DNA of 64,000 bases from NCBI RefSeq assembly GCF_019923725.1, contig NZ_JAHXRI010000010.1, positions 520,636 through 584,635 on the forward strand, in the 5' to 3' direction. Below the pieces are notes generated by a model. That model made no database searches. It saw nothing but the letters and a program-made list of their open reading frames with translations, and was not told where the DNA came from. The first letter of the stretch is position 1; each line of letters begins with the position of its first letter. The position numbers and the translations under genes were made by a program. This stretch comes from Zwartia hollandica. GTDB lineage: Bacteria; Pseudomonadota; Gammaproteobacteria; Burkholderiales; Burkholderiaceae_B. Shown piece after piece: positions 39,789 through 48,969 of this stretch.

Positions 39789-40220
39789 TTGCCCGTTATC
39801 TTTGCCACCCCAGAAGAAGCCGAACTCGCCTTCTACGATGCCCTTGAGCGTGCAGACTTGCCTCGCCTAATGCAGGTCTGGGCTGAGGATGAAGAGGTTA
39901 TCTGTGTACACCCGGGTGGCTTACGTGTAGTGGGGCTACATGCTGTAAAAGAATCCTGGCAAGAGATACTGGCCAACGGCGGATTGCGCATTCGCCCGTC
40001 GATGACCGTGTCGTCGCACAGCATGATGGGCGCTGTGCATTCTCTGATCGAGCAAATCTCCGTCAAGAGTGCAGATGGCACAGAAGTTGCACATTGTTAT
40101 GCAACCAACGTCTATCACAAAGGTCCAACTGGATGGAAACTGGTCATGCATCACGCCTCGGCTGCGCCCGTGGAGGCAGGCATGCTCGATCTTCACGACA
40201 AACCAGGGCTTCTGCATTAA
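39789..40220 (+). CDS. SnoaL/DUF4440-like NTF2-fold protein
   Basis: A protein of about 143 residues with an NTF2-like fold: TPEEAELAFYDALERADLPRLMQVWAED at the N-terminus and GWKLVMHHAS at the end of the last strand. Such proteins are small enzymes or ligand binders; the role is unknown. No ATG fits. The TTG at 39789 is the most likely start, and the earlier in-frame ATG at 39657 would overlap the zinc-finger gene almost wholly. It lies 10 bp after that gene, so they share a message. Confidence 0.75.
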   Translation: MPVIFATPEEAELAFYDALERADLPRLMQVWAEDEEVICVHPGGLRVVGLHAVKESWQEILANGGLRIRPSMTVSSHSMMGAVHSLIEQISVKSADGTEVAHCYATNVYHKGPTGWKLVMHHASAAPVEAGMLDLHDKPGLLH

Positions 40221-40230
40221 GCACCCCCTC

Positions 40231-41304
40231 GTGAGCGCCCATCTCGATCTCTCACCTTGTCCGACTCCCGCTTGGCTCCCCGAAAGGCAGTCACAAACAC
40301 TCTTCGGTGCTTTGCTTGCACCTACAAACCGCATCCGTTTTTTTCGTGAGCGCGTCGAAACACCAGACGGCGATTTCATCGACTTTGATTGGAACTCGCC
40401 ACTCCTTCCTCGCGCCCCCAAACAGGCGCGTGATGCGACGCTGATTCAAACTGCCGCAACAGACTGGCTCGATGACTCTGGACGTCAGGCGCTTGGCCAA
40501 GCTCAGGCGAGCCCCGCACTCGTTTTACTGCATGGCCTCGAGGGAAGCAGTAAAAGTCGCTATGCACAATCCATCACCCAATACTTTCGGCAGGCGGGCT
40601 GGACGGTCGTCGTCGCGCACTTCCGTGGCTGTTCGGGTTTTGCAAACCGCTTGGCGCGCGCGTATCACTCGGGAGACTCAGCCGAGATTCGCTTCATCCT
40701 TCAGACGGCACACGCAAGACTTCCCGCAGGGCACTGGCACGCAGTCGGCATATCCCTCGGGGGCAACGCGCTGCTTAAATACCTAGGCGAGTCACCAACC
40801 GAGGTGGCCTGGCTCAAAGCAGCTGCTGCGATCTCGGCACCATTGGATCTTGTCGCCGCTGGAAACCACCTGTCGGATGATCGATTCAACCGCGAGATTT
40901 ATTCACGACACTTCCTGCGCACCCTTAGGCCGAAAGTACTCAAAAAAGCGCAAAGATTTCCTGGTGTGATCGACACCCTACGCATCCAGCAAGCTCGCAC
41001 GCTACGAGACTTTGATAACGCCTACACGGCACCGATGCATGGCTTTGCAGATGCCCTTGATTACTGGACACAGTCTTCAAGTATGCGTTGGCTTACTCAC
41101 ATTCACATTCCCACGCTCGTGCTCAACGCGCGCAACGATCCTTTTTTACCTCAAGCTGCCTTGCCAGGCCCACAACTCGGCAGCGCGCAGATAGAATTTC
41201 ACCAGCCCGCACAAGGCGGACATGTTAGTTTCGTTACGGGAGGTTGGCCGGGGCATCTTGGTTGGCTACCAAGACGTATCGAAAGATTTTTTACCGCTCG
41301 CTAA
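40231..41304 (+). CDS. alpha/beta hydrolase, YheT family
   Basis: A 357-residue serine hydrolase. Signatures: LLHGLEGSSKSRYAQ at about 99-113, the FRGCSG stretch at 131-136, the nucleophile in GISLGG (Ser175), the acid in LNARNDPFLP and the catalytic His in GGHVSFV near the C-terminus. The substrate is unknown (UPF0017/YheT esterase-like). The GTG at 40231 is chosen because it lies 10 bp after the previous stop; a frame starting earlier lies within the SnoaL gene. Confidence 0.88.
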   Translation: MSAHLDLSPCPTPAWLPERQSQTLFGALLAPTNRIRFFRERVETPDGDFIDFDWNSPLLPRAPKQARDATLIQTAATDWLDDSGRQALGQAQASPALVLLHGLEGSSKSRYAQSITQYFRQAGWTVVVAHFRGCSGFANRLARAYHSGDSAEIRFILQTAHARLPAGHWHAVGISLGGNALLKYLGESPTEVAWLKAAAAISAPLDLVAAGNHLSDDRFNREIYSRHFLRTLRPKVLKKAQRFPGVIDTLRIQQARTLRDFDNAYTAPMHGFADALDYWTQSSSMRWLTHIHIPTLVLNARNDPFLPQAALPGPQLGSAQIEFHQPAQGGHVSFVTGGWPGHLGWLPRRIERFFTAR

Positions 41305-41316
41305 GCCCTGCAGGCG

Positions 41317-42849
41317 TTATTTAAATCGCTCTAGCAAACGTCGGTCGTCTGATATTTTTGTCGTCAGCGTACGGATCTGGCCATCAATTTGCGACTGCAC
41401 ATAGAAGTCTTGCGACTGCGCACGGGCTTGCTGCAACTGCGTCACAGCGGCTGGTAAGGCGCCCACCCTTTCATAATATGCCGCCATCGACTGCTTAGCC
41501 GCAATCGATTCACCGAGTCTGTCCTGCGAGACGGCGAGCATCTTATAAAAATCTGGCTCTTCGTTTGGCCAGCGTTTAATTTGCGCCTGTAAAAAAGTGA
41601 CGGCTTCTCTATCCTTGTTCGTGCCTTGCAAAGTTTGTGACACGCGCAGCGCGAAAGAACGTCGACTCGGCCAGCGCTTATTACCCGCCTGAGCGGCCGT
41701 CAACGCAGCCGCGTATTGCCGGTTGGCAATATCAATGTCAATTTTCTGCAAGTCCAAATAGGGTGATGAAATTTTGAACGACTGTGCCTGTTGTAGCGCT
41801 GCGGCCGCCGCCGCCGGATCCTGACGAGCGAGTGCTGCGAGCGAGACCCCATACCAAGCGGCGACGCGACGCGGCGCACTCTCGCCAGCTCCGGCTTGAC
41901 CGCCTGGTGCCCGCGCTTCCTCTTCCAGCTGATCGAGCGCCTGACGCAAAGCGCGTGGATCCAGCGCCTGCAAAACCCTCGCCTTCGCACGTACGAACCA
42001 AAACTCATCCGACCCTTGGAATTTACCTGAGGGATATTGCCGAATGCGGTTTTGCATATCCGTCATCCGCTGAATACTCAACGGATGGGTCGTTGCATAC
42101 ACACCACCACCACGCCCTTCGTTGAGCGATGATGCATTCATCAGTCTGCCAAACATTAGCGCCATACCGTTAGGGTCGTAACCAGCCTTACGCAACATTT
42201 CCACCCCCGTGCGATCAGCTTCCTGCTCCGCATCGCGAGAGAACCCAAGTTGACGGTCAATCATCGCGGCCTGCCCAAACGCCGCGATACCCATCGCAGC
42301 TTGCCCTCCGCCTGGGATCATCGCTGCCAGTATCGCTGCAACCAAGGTCGCCAACGCAAGGTGACCACCCTGGGTTTGCTGAGTCAATCCGCGCGCAATA
42401 TGTCGTTGGGTGACGTGTGCGATTTCGTGGGCCACCACACCAGCAAGCTCAGACTCTGCTCCCGCCAAGACGATCAAGCCAGTCTGCACTCCAATAAACC
42501 CCCCTGGCATCGCAAACGCGTTGACGACTGGATTTCGCACGCCGAACACATCTACCTGAGGAGCACCTCCGGGGGCGAATGCGGCAATTTTGCGTCCCAT
42601 TTCGTTCAAATACTGGCTTAAATCCGCGTCGTTGATGTATTCCGGATCCCGTCGCCCCTGCACCATGATGGCTTCACCTAAGCGTCGCTCCACAGAGGGG
42701 GACAACTCAGCCGCAGCCGGCGAGCCCAGAGTTGGCACAGCCGCGGGCTGTGCCGGGGACACCGCTGGAAAGCACAAAAGTGCAGAAACCGTCCAAATCA
42801 CGCACTTAGACGGTAGTGTTTGATGAGTTTTTGAATGTTTTAGAGCCAT
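41317..42849 (-). CDS. M48 metalloprotease with TPR region, BepA-like
   Basis: A 510-residue periplasmic zinc protease. The signal peptide is ~33 residues ending PAVSPAQ. The zinc motif HEIAH is at 141-145 and the third ligand Glu lies in SRDAEQEADRTG. The C-terminal half (about 270-500) is helical and Ala/Gln-rich, with TPR-like repeats. BepA degrades stalled outer-membrane proteins at the BAM/Lpt machinery, and this architecture suggests the same job. Divergent from galU by 67 bp. Confidence 0.9.
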   Translation of the reverse strand: MALKHSKTHQTLPSKCVIWTVSALLCFPAVSPAQPAAVPTLGSPAAAELSPSVERRLGEAIMVQGRRDPEYINDADLSQYLNEMGRKIAAFAPGGAPQVDVFGVRNPVVNAFAMPGGFIGVQTGLIVLAGAESELAGVVAHEIAHVTQRHIARGLTQQTQGGHLALATLVAAILAAMIPGGGQAAMGIAAFGQAAMIDRQLGFSRDAEQEADRTGVEMLRKAGYDPNGMALMFGRLMNASSLNEGRGGGVYATTHPLSIQRMTDMQNRIRQYPSGKFQGSDEFWFVRAKARVLQALDPRALRQALDQLEEEARAPGGQAGAGESAPRRVAAWYGVSLAALARQDPAAAAAALQQAQSFKISSPYLDLQKIDIDIANRQYAAALTAAQAGNKRWPSRRSFALRVSQTLQGTNKDREAVTFLQAQIKRWPNEEPDFYKMLAVSQDRLGESIAAKQSMAAYYERVGALPAAVTQLQQARAQSQDFYVQSQIDGQIRTLTTKISDDRRLLERFK

Positions 42850-42916
42850 AAGCTTATGATAGCGGCTGTCGAGATATGTTCCGCCCTTTGGGCGAATTTT
42901 TGCAAGGAATCAAAAA

Positions 42917-43753
42917 ATGCGCCCTGTACGCAAAGCGGTTTTTCCAGTTGCCGGACTTGGAACCCGTTTTTTACCAGCTACCAAGGCAATGCCTAAAGAG
43001 ATGCTACCAGTCGTAGACAAGCCCTTGATTCAGTACGCGGTCGAAGAAGCCGTTGCGGCCGGTATTACAGATTTGATTTTTGTGACCGGGCGAAACAAGC
43101 GTGCGATCGAGGACCACTTCGACTCGGCTCCAGAAATGGAACATGAATTAGCGCGTAAAGGCAAGGCTGAACTCCTTGCAATTGTTCAGGAAATCTTGCC
43201 TTCGAACGTCAGTTGTATCTACATCCGACAATCTGCCCCACTTGGACTTGGTCATGCAGTCTTAACCGCCGCCCCAATCGTGGGCGATGAGCCTTTCGCA
43301 GTTCTTTTAGCTGATGATTTGCTCGATGCTGAGCGTCCGGTGATGGGGCAGCTTATTGATGCCGCCCTCACCTACCAAGGCAGCATTCTGGGCGTACAAG
43401 AAGTGCCTTTAAGCGATACCGACAAGTATGGCATTGTGGCAACGGAACCAGCCGGTCCTCGCACAGAGCGTGTCAGACACATCGTTGAAAAGCCAAAGTC
43501 AGATGTTGCCCCCTCCACCCTGGCTGTGGTCGGTCGCTATGTTCTGGACGCTAGAATTTTTGCGCATTTGCGTCAAACACAAGCGGGTGCGGGCGGTGAG
43601 ATCCAGCTCACAGACGGAATCGCCTCCCTACTCAAAGAGCAACCGGTATTCGCTCATCGCTATGAAGGGATTCGCTACGACTGTGGCAACAAAGAGGGAA
43701 TGTTCAGAGCCACTGTGGCGCTCGGTCGTAAGTACCACGGTCTCATTCCCTGA
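42917..43753 (+). CDS. galU: UTP--glucose-1-phosphate uridylyltransferase
   Basis: Makes UDP-glucose for envelope polysaccharides. 278 residues. The nucleotidyltransferase signature [20 protein letters not shown] (about 13-32) is followed by LADDLLD and VEKPKSD. The last 11 bases overlap the convergent ctaG gene. A purine-rich CAAGGAATC precedes the ATG. Confidence 0.96.
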   Translation: MRPVRKAVFPVAGLGTRFLPATKAMPKEMLPVVDKPLIQYAVEEAVAAGITDLIFVTGRNKRAIEDHFDSAPEMEHELARKGKAELLAIVQEILPSNVSCIYIRQSAPLGLGHAVLTAAPIVGDEPFAVLLADDLLDAERPVMGQLIDAALTYQGSILGVQEVPLSDTDKYGIVATEPAGPRTERVRHIVEKPKSDVAPSTLAVVGRYVLDARIFAHLRQTQAGAGGEIQLTDGIASLLKEQPVFAHRYEGIRYDCGNKEGMFRATVALGRKYHGLIP

Positions 43754-44588
43754 TTTTTCCAAGGGGCCGAGGTTTGGCCCCTCCCCAGCGGCCATTTGCA
43801 GACAGCCGCATGAGTGTGCGCAAGGCCACCAAGAGACCGATCACCTCGGTCATCGCTGCCGGTATCCACATGGTCAGCCCGCCAATCATCTGATCGGCTT
43901 GGGCGCTCATCGCAATCGCGCGGCCGCACAAGTCAAACAAAGGGTATAAATCTCGCTCCGTGAAGGCAATCACGGCGCCCGCGACCATCTGTGGCGCCAT
44001 CGTCAAAATCGGAGAGATCACGCGGCCACCCGGCGTCATTGCCGCGGGCGGATTCGGTCGACGGTCTAGAATTAAATTCCAGTACATAAAACCGGTAATG
44101 ACAACCGACCAGTTCATGAGACGGTACAGCCGCCAGTCCAACATCGAATAAAACTGTACCGAAGGGATCAGCCAGATCACAACCAAAAATACGAACAAGG
44201 CCGGAACAAAAATGGGGTTAGTCAGAACTGACACGACCCCTCGGCCCAAAATTGTTTGATTGAACCGAAAGAGCGCACGACGCAACGTCTGTGGCAGCCC
44301 AGCGCGCATGACTGAACCGGGGTACGCTGCCATCACGATCAGAGGTCCAAGATGGTGCAGCACCAGATGTTGAATTCGGTGCATAAAAAACATACGCTCG
44401 GCGTAGTAATCGAGCATCGTGTGCATCGATAGGTACAGCATGACCCAGCCAGCCCAAAAGAATACTTGGCGTGTGCGCGATACACGACGCACGCGCACGC
44501 CCCGTACAAATAGCCACGCGCTAAGTGCGAAGCACAACATTAAGACGGGCGACGATTCCCAGGGTCTAAGCCAGCTCAGCCAATCCAT
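43743..44588 (-). CDS. cytochrome c oxidase assembly protein CtaG (caa3 type)
   Basis: A 281-residue integral membrane protein with about seven hydrophobic helices of the caa3_CtaG family: [23 protein letters not shown] (about 88-110) and a [15 protein letters not shown] stretch near the C-terminus. Members help assemble haem-copper oxidases or insert copper. No oxidase gene is near. It starts at the ATG 44588 and overlaps the end of galU. Confidence 0.85.
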   Translation of the reverse strand: MDWLSWLRPWESSPVLMLCFALSAWLFVRGVRVRRVSRTRQVFFWAGWVMLYLSMHTMLDYYAERMFFMHRIQHLVLHHLGPLIVMAAYPGSVMRAGLPQTLRRALFRFNQTILGRGVVSVLTNPIFVPALFVFLVVIWLIPSVQFYSMLDWRLYRLMNWSVVITGFMYWNLILDRRPNPPAAMTPGGRVISPILTMAPQMVAGAVIAFTERDLYPLFDLCGRAIAMSAQADQMIGGLTMWIPAAMTEVIGLLVALRTLMRLSANGRWGGAKPRPLGKIRE

Positions 44589-44678
44589 CACACAACCTTT
44601 TAAATGATCGGAGATCAGCACACAATCTACGCTTCGAATTGTAGTATGTTGAGGTCAATCCATCTAACCGAATGTCTT

Positions 44679-46031
44679 ATGACCCACGAGCACAAATCAA
44701 CTAGCGCCTTCACTCGCCGCCGCCAGCAGATTCTAAGTTGGATGCGCAGCATGGGCGGCGGAATCGCCATCTTGCCCACGGGTCCGGAAATTGGACGCAA
44801 CCGAGATAATCATTACGCGTTTCGACACGACAGTGATTTTTTCTACCTCTCTGGCTTTACCGAGGCAAACGCTTGGTTGGTGTTGATTGCCGGTGAGACC
44901 GACAGCAGTATTTTGTTTTGCGAGCCAAAGGATCCGCTGATGGAGACGTGGACTGGCAAACGGTGGGGGCCCGATGCCGCTGCGGAGCACTTTGGTTTTG
45001 ATCGAGCCCTCCCCACAACCGACCTCGATACTCAAATCCCTTTATTGATGGCAGGTTTAAAAAACCTGTTTACCAACACCGGGCGCAGTCGGTCACCACA
45101 CTACCTAACCCAACTGCGTACTTGGCTCGAGAAAGCTCAGACAACGTTACGCGGCACGCGCGCTGCGCCTACGCAGTGGCTCGATATTGGCGAACCGCTG
45201 AGCGAGATGCGCCTCATTAAGGACGCCAGCGAACTGGACACGATGCAACGCGCAGCCACGATCTCGGCACTTGGGCATACCCGCGCTATTCAAGCTGCAC
45301 AGCCGGGCATGCACGAGTACGAGCTCGAAGCCGAACTTTTATATGTGTTTCGCAAGCACGGCGCCCAATCAGTTGCCTACGACAGTATCGTTGCCGCCGG
45401 TGCCAACGCGTGTACCTTGCACTACCGCGCGGGCAACACAGTCATGCGCGACGGCGATCTTGTTCTTATCGACGCAGGTTGCGAACTTGACGGCTACGCC
45501 TCGGACATCACACGCACCTTTCCCGCTAATGGTCATTTTTCAGCGGCTCAAAGGGCACTCTATGAAATCGTTCTTGCGGCGCAGCATGCAGCTACCGCCT
45601 GCGTATCGCCCGATCACCACTGGAATGCCGCACATGAAGCTGCGGTGCGCGTCTTAACGCAAGGGCTCCTCGATGAAAAGCTGTTAACTGGGACTCTTGA
45701 ACAAAACATTGAAACCGAAAGCTTTAAACGCTTCTACATGCATCGCACAGGGCATTGGCTGGGTATGGACGTGCATGATGTCGGAGATTATCGTACCCCT
45801 CCGGCTGGTGCAGGCGAACGCGGTTGGCGCACGTTAATGCCAGGCATGGTGCTGACGATCGAACCTGGTCTCTACGTGACCCCATCGCCAGACATACCAG
45901 AGATATTTTGGGATATTGGCATTCGAATTGAAGACGATGCAGTCGTGACGCAACACGGCTGTGAATTGCTGACTAGGGGTGTACCCGTAGAGATTAGGGA
46001 CATCGAGGACTTGATGCAGCAGAGAGATTGA
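44679..46031 (+). CDS. pepP: Xaa-Pro aminopeptidase
   Basis: M24B metallopeptidase that removes N-terminal residues before proline. 450 residues from the ATG at 44679. The N-terminal creatinase-like domain contains FRHDSDFFYLSGF. The metal ligands are in LIDAGCELDGYASDITRTF (Asp265, Asp276), HRTGHWLGMDVHDVG, LTIEPGLY and GIRIEDDAVV, all present. It is divergent from ctaG. The transglutaminase-like gene follows by 41 bp. Confidence 0.94.
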   Translation: MTHEHKSTSAFTRRRQQILSWMRSMGGGIAILPTGPEIGRNRDNHYAFRHDSDFFYLSGFTEANAWLVLIAGETDSSILFCEPKDPLMETWTGKRWGPDAAAEHFGFDRALPTTDLDTQIPLLMAGLKNLFTNTGRSRSPHYLTQLRTWLEKAQTTLRGTRAAPTQWLDIGEPLSEMRLIKDASELDTMQRAATISALGHTRAIQAAQPGMHEYELEAELLYVFRKHGAQSVAYDSIVAAGANACTLHYRAGNTVMRDGDLVLIDAGCELDGYASDITRTFPANGHFSAAQRALYEIVLAAQHAATACVSPDHHWNAAHEAAVRVLTQGLLDEKLLTGTLEQNIETESFKRFYMHRTGHWLGMDVHDVGDYRTPPAGAGERGWRTLMPGMVLTIEPGLYVTPSPDIPEIFWDIGIRIEDDAVVTQHGCELLTRGVPVEIRDIEDLMQQRD

Positions 46032-46072
46032 CGTAAAACAAAGATCTGGAATCCTTGGAACAGAGACCTATC

Positions 46073-47203
46073 ATGTTCGATCCCGTTCAATTTGAAACGT
46101 TAGGCGGCATTTGTGTTGTCACTCACAGCAAGTCGCACGCAGAAGAAATTAGTCGCGACCTAGGTAAGTGGTGCTCAGACCTGAATATTCGTCAATATCT
46201 GGATTCGACGATCTCGCAACATCAGAATCTTTGGGTTGCGCGAATGTATGCGAGCGCCTTACTCAAAGAGAGTGCGCCTAATGCTGACGTTCGCCTCCTT
46301 GCGGATAGCTTTGGGTTTTCGACCGAAAGCTCTGACGACGAACTGTTCAAAGAAATCGTATTTTCGAAGGCGCTCAGTCCAGTTGCCTCGAGTTTTCCAA
46401 GTATTGAGGAATTTTTCGCAGCCCTGCGAGTGCGCAAAAACATTGCACTCATCGCACGACGCACCGAGTTGTGGTTCAGCATTGACGAAGATACGCGGCC
46501 CTCTACGCATTGGCGACAACTCAGTGGAGACGGTTTTGCATTGATCGCCGGTCAGCCGCTTAGCCAAGCGCTGGAGCTCGCACTTTGCCCCGATGCCTCT
46601 GGGCAAAGTTACGGCTTCGCCTGTCGGCAAGCTTCTGAGTACCTCATGCTTGCGGGCTTAGCGCAAGAGCTCGAGACGACCAACCCACAACTTCTAGAAA
46701 CGATCGAGCGCCGCTGGAGTGAACAACCACTCCGAGGTGATACCTTCATTAACGCATTTTTAACTGAGCGTGGCTCTCGCGAACATCCATTTCCAAAACA
46801 TCATTACGTTCCCGGCAGTCGAGTTTGGTTCAAAAACCCGGATGAGAACTCCACAGATGTGGATGGGTTTGAGGGCTCTTGGGTGGTGTACATGGGCGCC
46901 GGAAAGTTTGTGAATCTGTGGGACAAAAAAAGTCCCTACGACATTGAGACAAAATGTTTTGAGGTGTATCACTGGCGCCACTGCGTCGAGCGCACAGACG
47001 CTGGCATCTTGCGCATGAATGAAGATCGTGTCAAAGACATGATGGCAGCATCAATGGCTGATCCTGCAGCTAAACATGAGATCTTGCATCAAATGATGGA
47101 GTACCGTGCCCCCGTGCGCGTCTACGGTGAAGGTGGCTGTATCGATCTCACCCGTGAACAGGCCCGCTGGGTCTGTCCTCAAACAACCAACATCAGTATT
47201 TAG
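46073..47203 (+). CDS. transglutaminase-like protein, distant Tgl (spore transglutaminase) relative
   Basis: A 376-residue protein, no signal peptide or membrane helix. From memory, residues 109-283 align in order with Bacillus subtilis Tgl: SIEEFFAALRVRKNIAL (109-125) with its SIAEL...LRMNIV, HWRQLSGDGF with YWRVSPEGAL, PLSQALELA with PPSKAIRDIA, YGFACRQA (Cys184) with YAFECATA (catalytic Cys116), and PGSRVWFKNPD...GSWVVYMGAGK with LGDCLYFKNPE...GENVILLGEDK. By the ungapped end of this alignment, Tgl Glu187 is Ser269 and His200 is Leu282. It therefore keeps the Cys but lacks the known dyad partners. It has ~70 extra N-terminal residues and a different C-terminus. The ATG at 46073 is 41 bp after pepP. 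Confidence 0.6.
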   Translation: MFDPVQFETLGGICVVTHSKSHAEEISRDLGKWCSDLNIRQYLDSTISQHQNLWVARMYASALLKESAPNADVRLLADSFGFSTESSDDELFKEIVFSKALSPVASSFPSIEEFFAALRVRKNIALIARRTELWFSIDEDTRPSTHWRQLSGDGFALIAGQPLSQALELALCPDASGQSYGFACRQASEYLMLAGLAQELETTNPQLLETIERRWSEQPLRGDTFINAFLTERGSREHPFPKHHYVPGSRVWFKNPDENSTDVDGFEGSWVVYMGAGKFVNLWDKKSPYDIETKCFEVYHWRHCVERTDAGILRMNEDRVKDMMAASMADPAAKHEILHQMMEYRAPVRVYGEGGCIDLTREQARWVCPQTTNISI

Positions 47204-47643
47204 CCTTTTAGATCTAGGCCATCTAGCAACCCAAGCGCGGTCCAAACATAAATCACGACCATCGCAATCCCGAACATGAAGGCGACGGTACCGATCAACA
47301 GCGTGAAACTCGCCACCAGCACCGGACCCCAGCCACTCGGCTTGTCTCGCACAAGGCCTGGGTTATACAAAGCGTCGAAGCGCTCATCACGCATCAGGCA
47401 CAAGACGATTGCCTCGACGAACCCATCTAACGTTGGGATAAATAATAAAAAAAACGCTGGGTTTTCCCACCAAGTCTCGGCAAAACTACAAGCAACCATC
47501 AGAGACACGGAAATTAGGGAAACAAGCCAAGCGTAGGGGCGCTTCAAATACCACCAATGTGCGCCTACACAGCCCAAGACTGCGGCCAGAAGCCCAACCG
47601 TGACCTTGTTTCGAAATGCAGGCGCTGCTTGCTGAATAGACAT
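47200..47643 (-). CDS. TM2-domain membrane protein
   Basis: A 147-residue membrane protein with four hydrophobic segments. The first two form a TM2-like hairpin: FRNKVTVGLLAAVLGCVGAHWWYLKRPYAW (about 10-39) matches the TM2 pattern of Gly-rich helix, Gly-Ala-His and Tyr-Leu. The function of TM2 proteins in bacteria is unknown. It converges on the transglutaminase-like gene and shares 4 bases (TTAG) with its stop. Confidence 0.78.
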   Translation of the reverse strand: MSIQQAAPAFRNKVTVGLLAAVLGCVGAHWWYLKRPYAWLVSLISVSLMVACSFAETWWENPAFFLLFIPTLDGFVEAIVLCLMRDERFDALYNPGLVRDKPSGWGPVLVASFTLLIGTVAFMFGIAMVVIYVWTALGLLDGLDLKG

Positions 47644-47739
47644 AGGACCTGAAAAAAATGAAAATCACTTCCGCGGAATCCGAAGAATAGCCTATCGGCA
47701 TCTAAGGATTCAACTAAAGACCTTAGTCTGCGCCCACGA

Positions 47740-47745
47740 TAGAAT
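47740..47745 (+). promoter_or_regulatory. -10-like box giving a possible leaderless ubiH-type mRNA
   Basis: TAGAAT ends only 5 bases before the ATG at 47751, so a transcript from it would start at or next to the start codon. The gene has no Shine-Dalgarno, which fits leaderless translation. There is no clear -35. Confidence 0.35.
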
Positions 47746-47750
47746 GCGGT

Positions 47751-48923
47751 ATGCCCTCCAATGACTCCACGTGCGAATTCGATGTTGCCATCTTAGGTGG
47801 CGGCCCGGTCGGGTCCGCCTTGGCTTTGCTGCTCGCCAAATTGAGCCCCGCACCAGAGCGCATCGTTTTATTACAGTCAGATTCAGCCTCTCGTTATGGC
47901 TACGCGCCAGAAACTGACCCTAGAGTCCTAGCGGTCAATCACGGCAGTCGCGTTCTGCTCGAATCGTTGAATGCGTGGCCAGAACGGTGCGCAGACATTC
48001 GAACCATTCACGTCTCACAACGTGGTCGGCTTGGAAGCACGCTCATCAAACAGACAGACTTTGGCGTACCGCAGCTAGGTTGCGTGGTGCGATACGGCGC
48101 GCTTATCCAACAGCTTACCCATGCGGTTAAGGCAAGCGGTGTCTCCGTGCGCCACGCAGCGACGGCGGAAATCGTTTGTCAACACGCCGCCACCGTAGAG
48201 CTCTCGCATGGACAAGACACTCTGCATGCGGCAATCGCTGTGCAGGCAGACGGAGGGAATCCTACCGAAATTCGTCGTACCTATAAACAAATGGCCTTAC
48301 TCACCAAAGTGCGGGCCAGTATTCCGCGTGCGGGTTGGGCGTTCGAACGGTTTACCCGTGAAGGTCCGTTAGCCGTTTTGCCGCACCCAGAGGCAGCCGA
48401 TCAACAGTCCGTCGTCTGGTGCTGTACACCCGAGCGCGCCGAACAGCTACACAAGCTCAACCCTAAAGACTTTTCACTGGCGTTGACACAAGCGTTCGGT
48501 ACACGACTGGGCTCGCTCGAGGTCCAGGATAAGGTGTCTATGTTTCCGCTGGCGTTAAGCGTGCGCGCCACTCCCGTTGATGGCCGCATCATCGCCATTG
48601 GTAACGCGGCACAAACGCTTCATCCTGTCGCGGGTCAAGGCCTCAATCTGGGGTTGCGAGACGCAGCAAGCCTGGCCATTGCCTTGCGTGACTGGATGGT
48701 GCTCTCGAACCAGCAACCCTCCGCCGCACTCAGGCAATTTTTACAAATGCGTCAACCTGATCGCCAGCTCACCACCAGACTGACAGATTTAATGTCGCGC
48801 GTATTCACCTCGGGTTGGCCCGTGGTGGAACATTCCGCCGGACTAGCCTTGCTAGCGATGGATATGCTTCCAGGGCTGCGCGCACCCTTAGCGAGACACC
48901 TGTTGCAAGGTTTAAGGCTTTAG
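47751..48923 (+). CDS. FAD-dependent monooxygenase, UbiH/UbiF/COQ6 family
   Basis: A 390-residue flavoprotein hydroxylase. FAD-binding VAILGGGPVGSALALLLAKL lies at about 9-28. The C-terminal FAD site GNAAQTLHPVAGQGLNLGLRDA is near 282-303. The family hydroxylates the ubiquinone ring; whether this is C5, C6 or C8 (UbiI, UbiH, UbiF) cannot be told. No Shine-Dalgarno is seen before the ATG. dusB follows by 46 bp. Confidence 0.9.
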   Translation: MPSNDSTCEFDVAILGGGPVGSALALLLAKLSPAPERIVLLQSDSASRYGYAPETDPRVLAVNHGSRVLLESLNAWPERCADIRTIHVSQRGRLGSTLIKQTDFGVPQLGCVVRYGALIQQLTHAVKASGVSVRHAATAEIVCQHAATVELSHGQDTLHAAIAVQADGGNPTEIRRTYKQMALLTKVRASIPRAGWAFERFTREGPLAVLPHPEAADQQSVVWCCTPERAEQLHKLNPKDFSLALTQAFGTRLGSLEVQDKVSMFPLALSVRATPVDGRIIAIGNAAQTLHPVAGQGLNLGLRDAASLAIALRDWMVLSNQQPSAALRQFLQMRQPDRQLTTRLTDLMSRVFTSGWPVVEHSAGLALLAMDMLPGLRAPLARHLLQGLRL

Positions 48924-48957
48924 TCTTAGGCGAACGCGTCACCACCCCTCAACCGAT

Positions 48958-48963
48958 TACAAT
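48958..48963 (+). promoter_or_regulatory. -10-like box just before dusB
   Basis: TACAAT ends 6 bases before the dusB ATG at 48970, so a transcript from it would start at the start codon. dusB has no Shine-Dalgarno either. No good -35 is seen. Weak evidence. Confidence 0.3.
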
Positions 48964-48969
48964 TTGCGC

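Noticed and set aside
40069-40230. Longer start for the YheT-type hydrolase
   Set aside because: The extension lies wholly inside the SnoaL-like gene in another frame; the GTG at 40231 gives a normal N-terminus.
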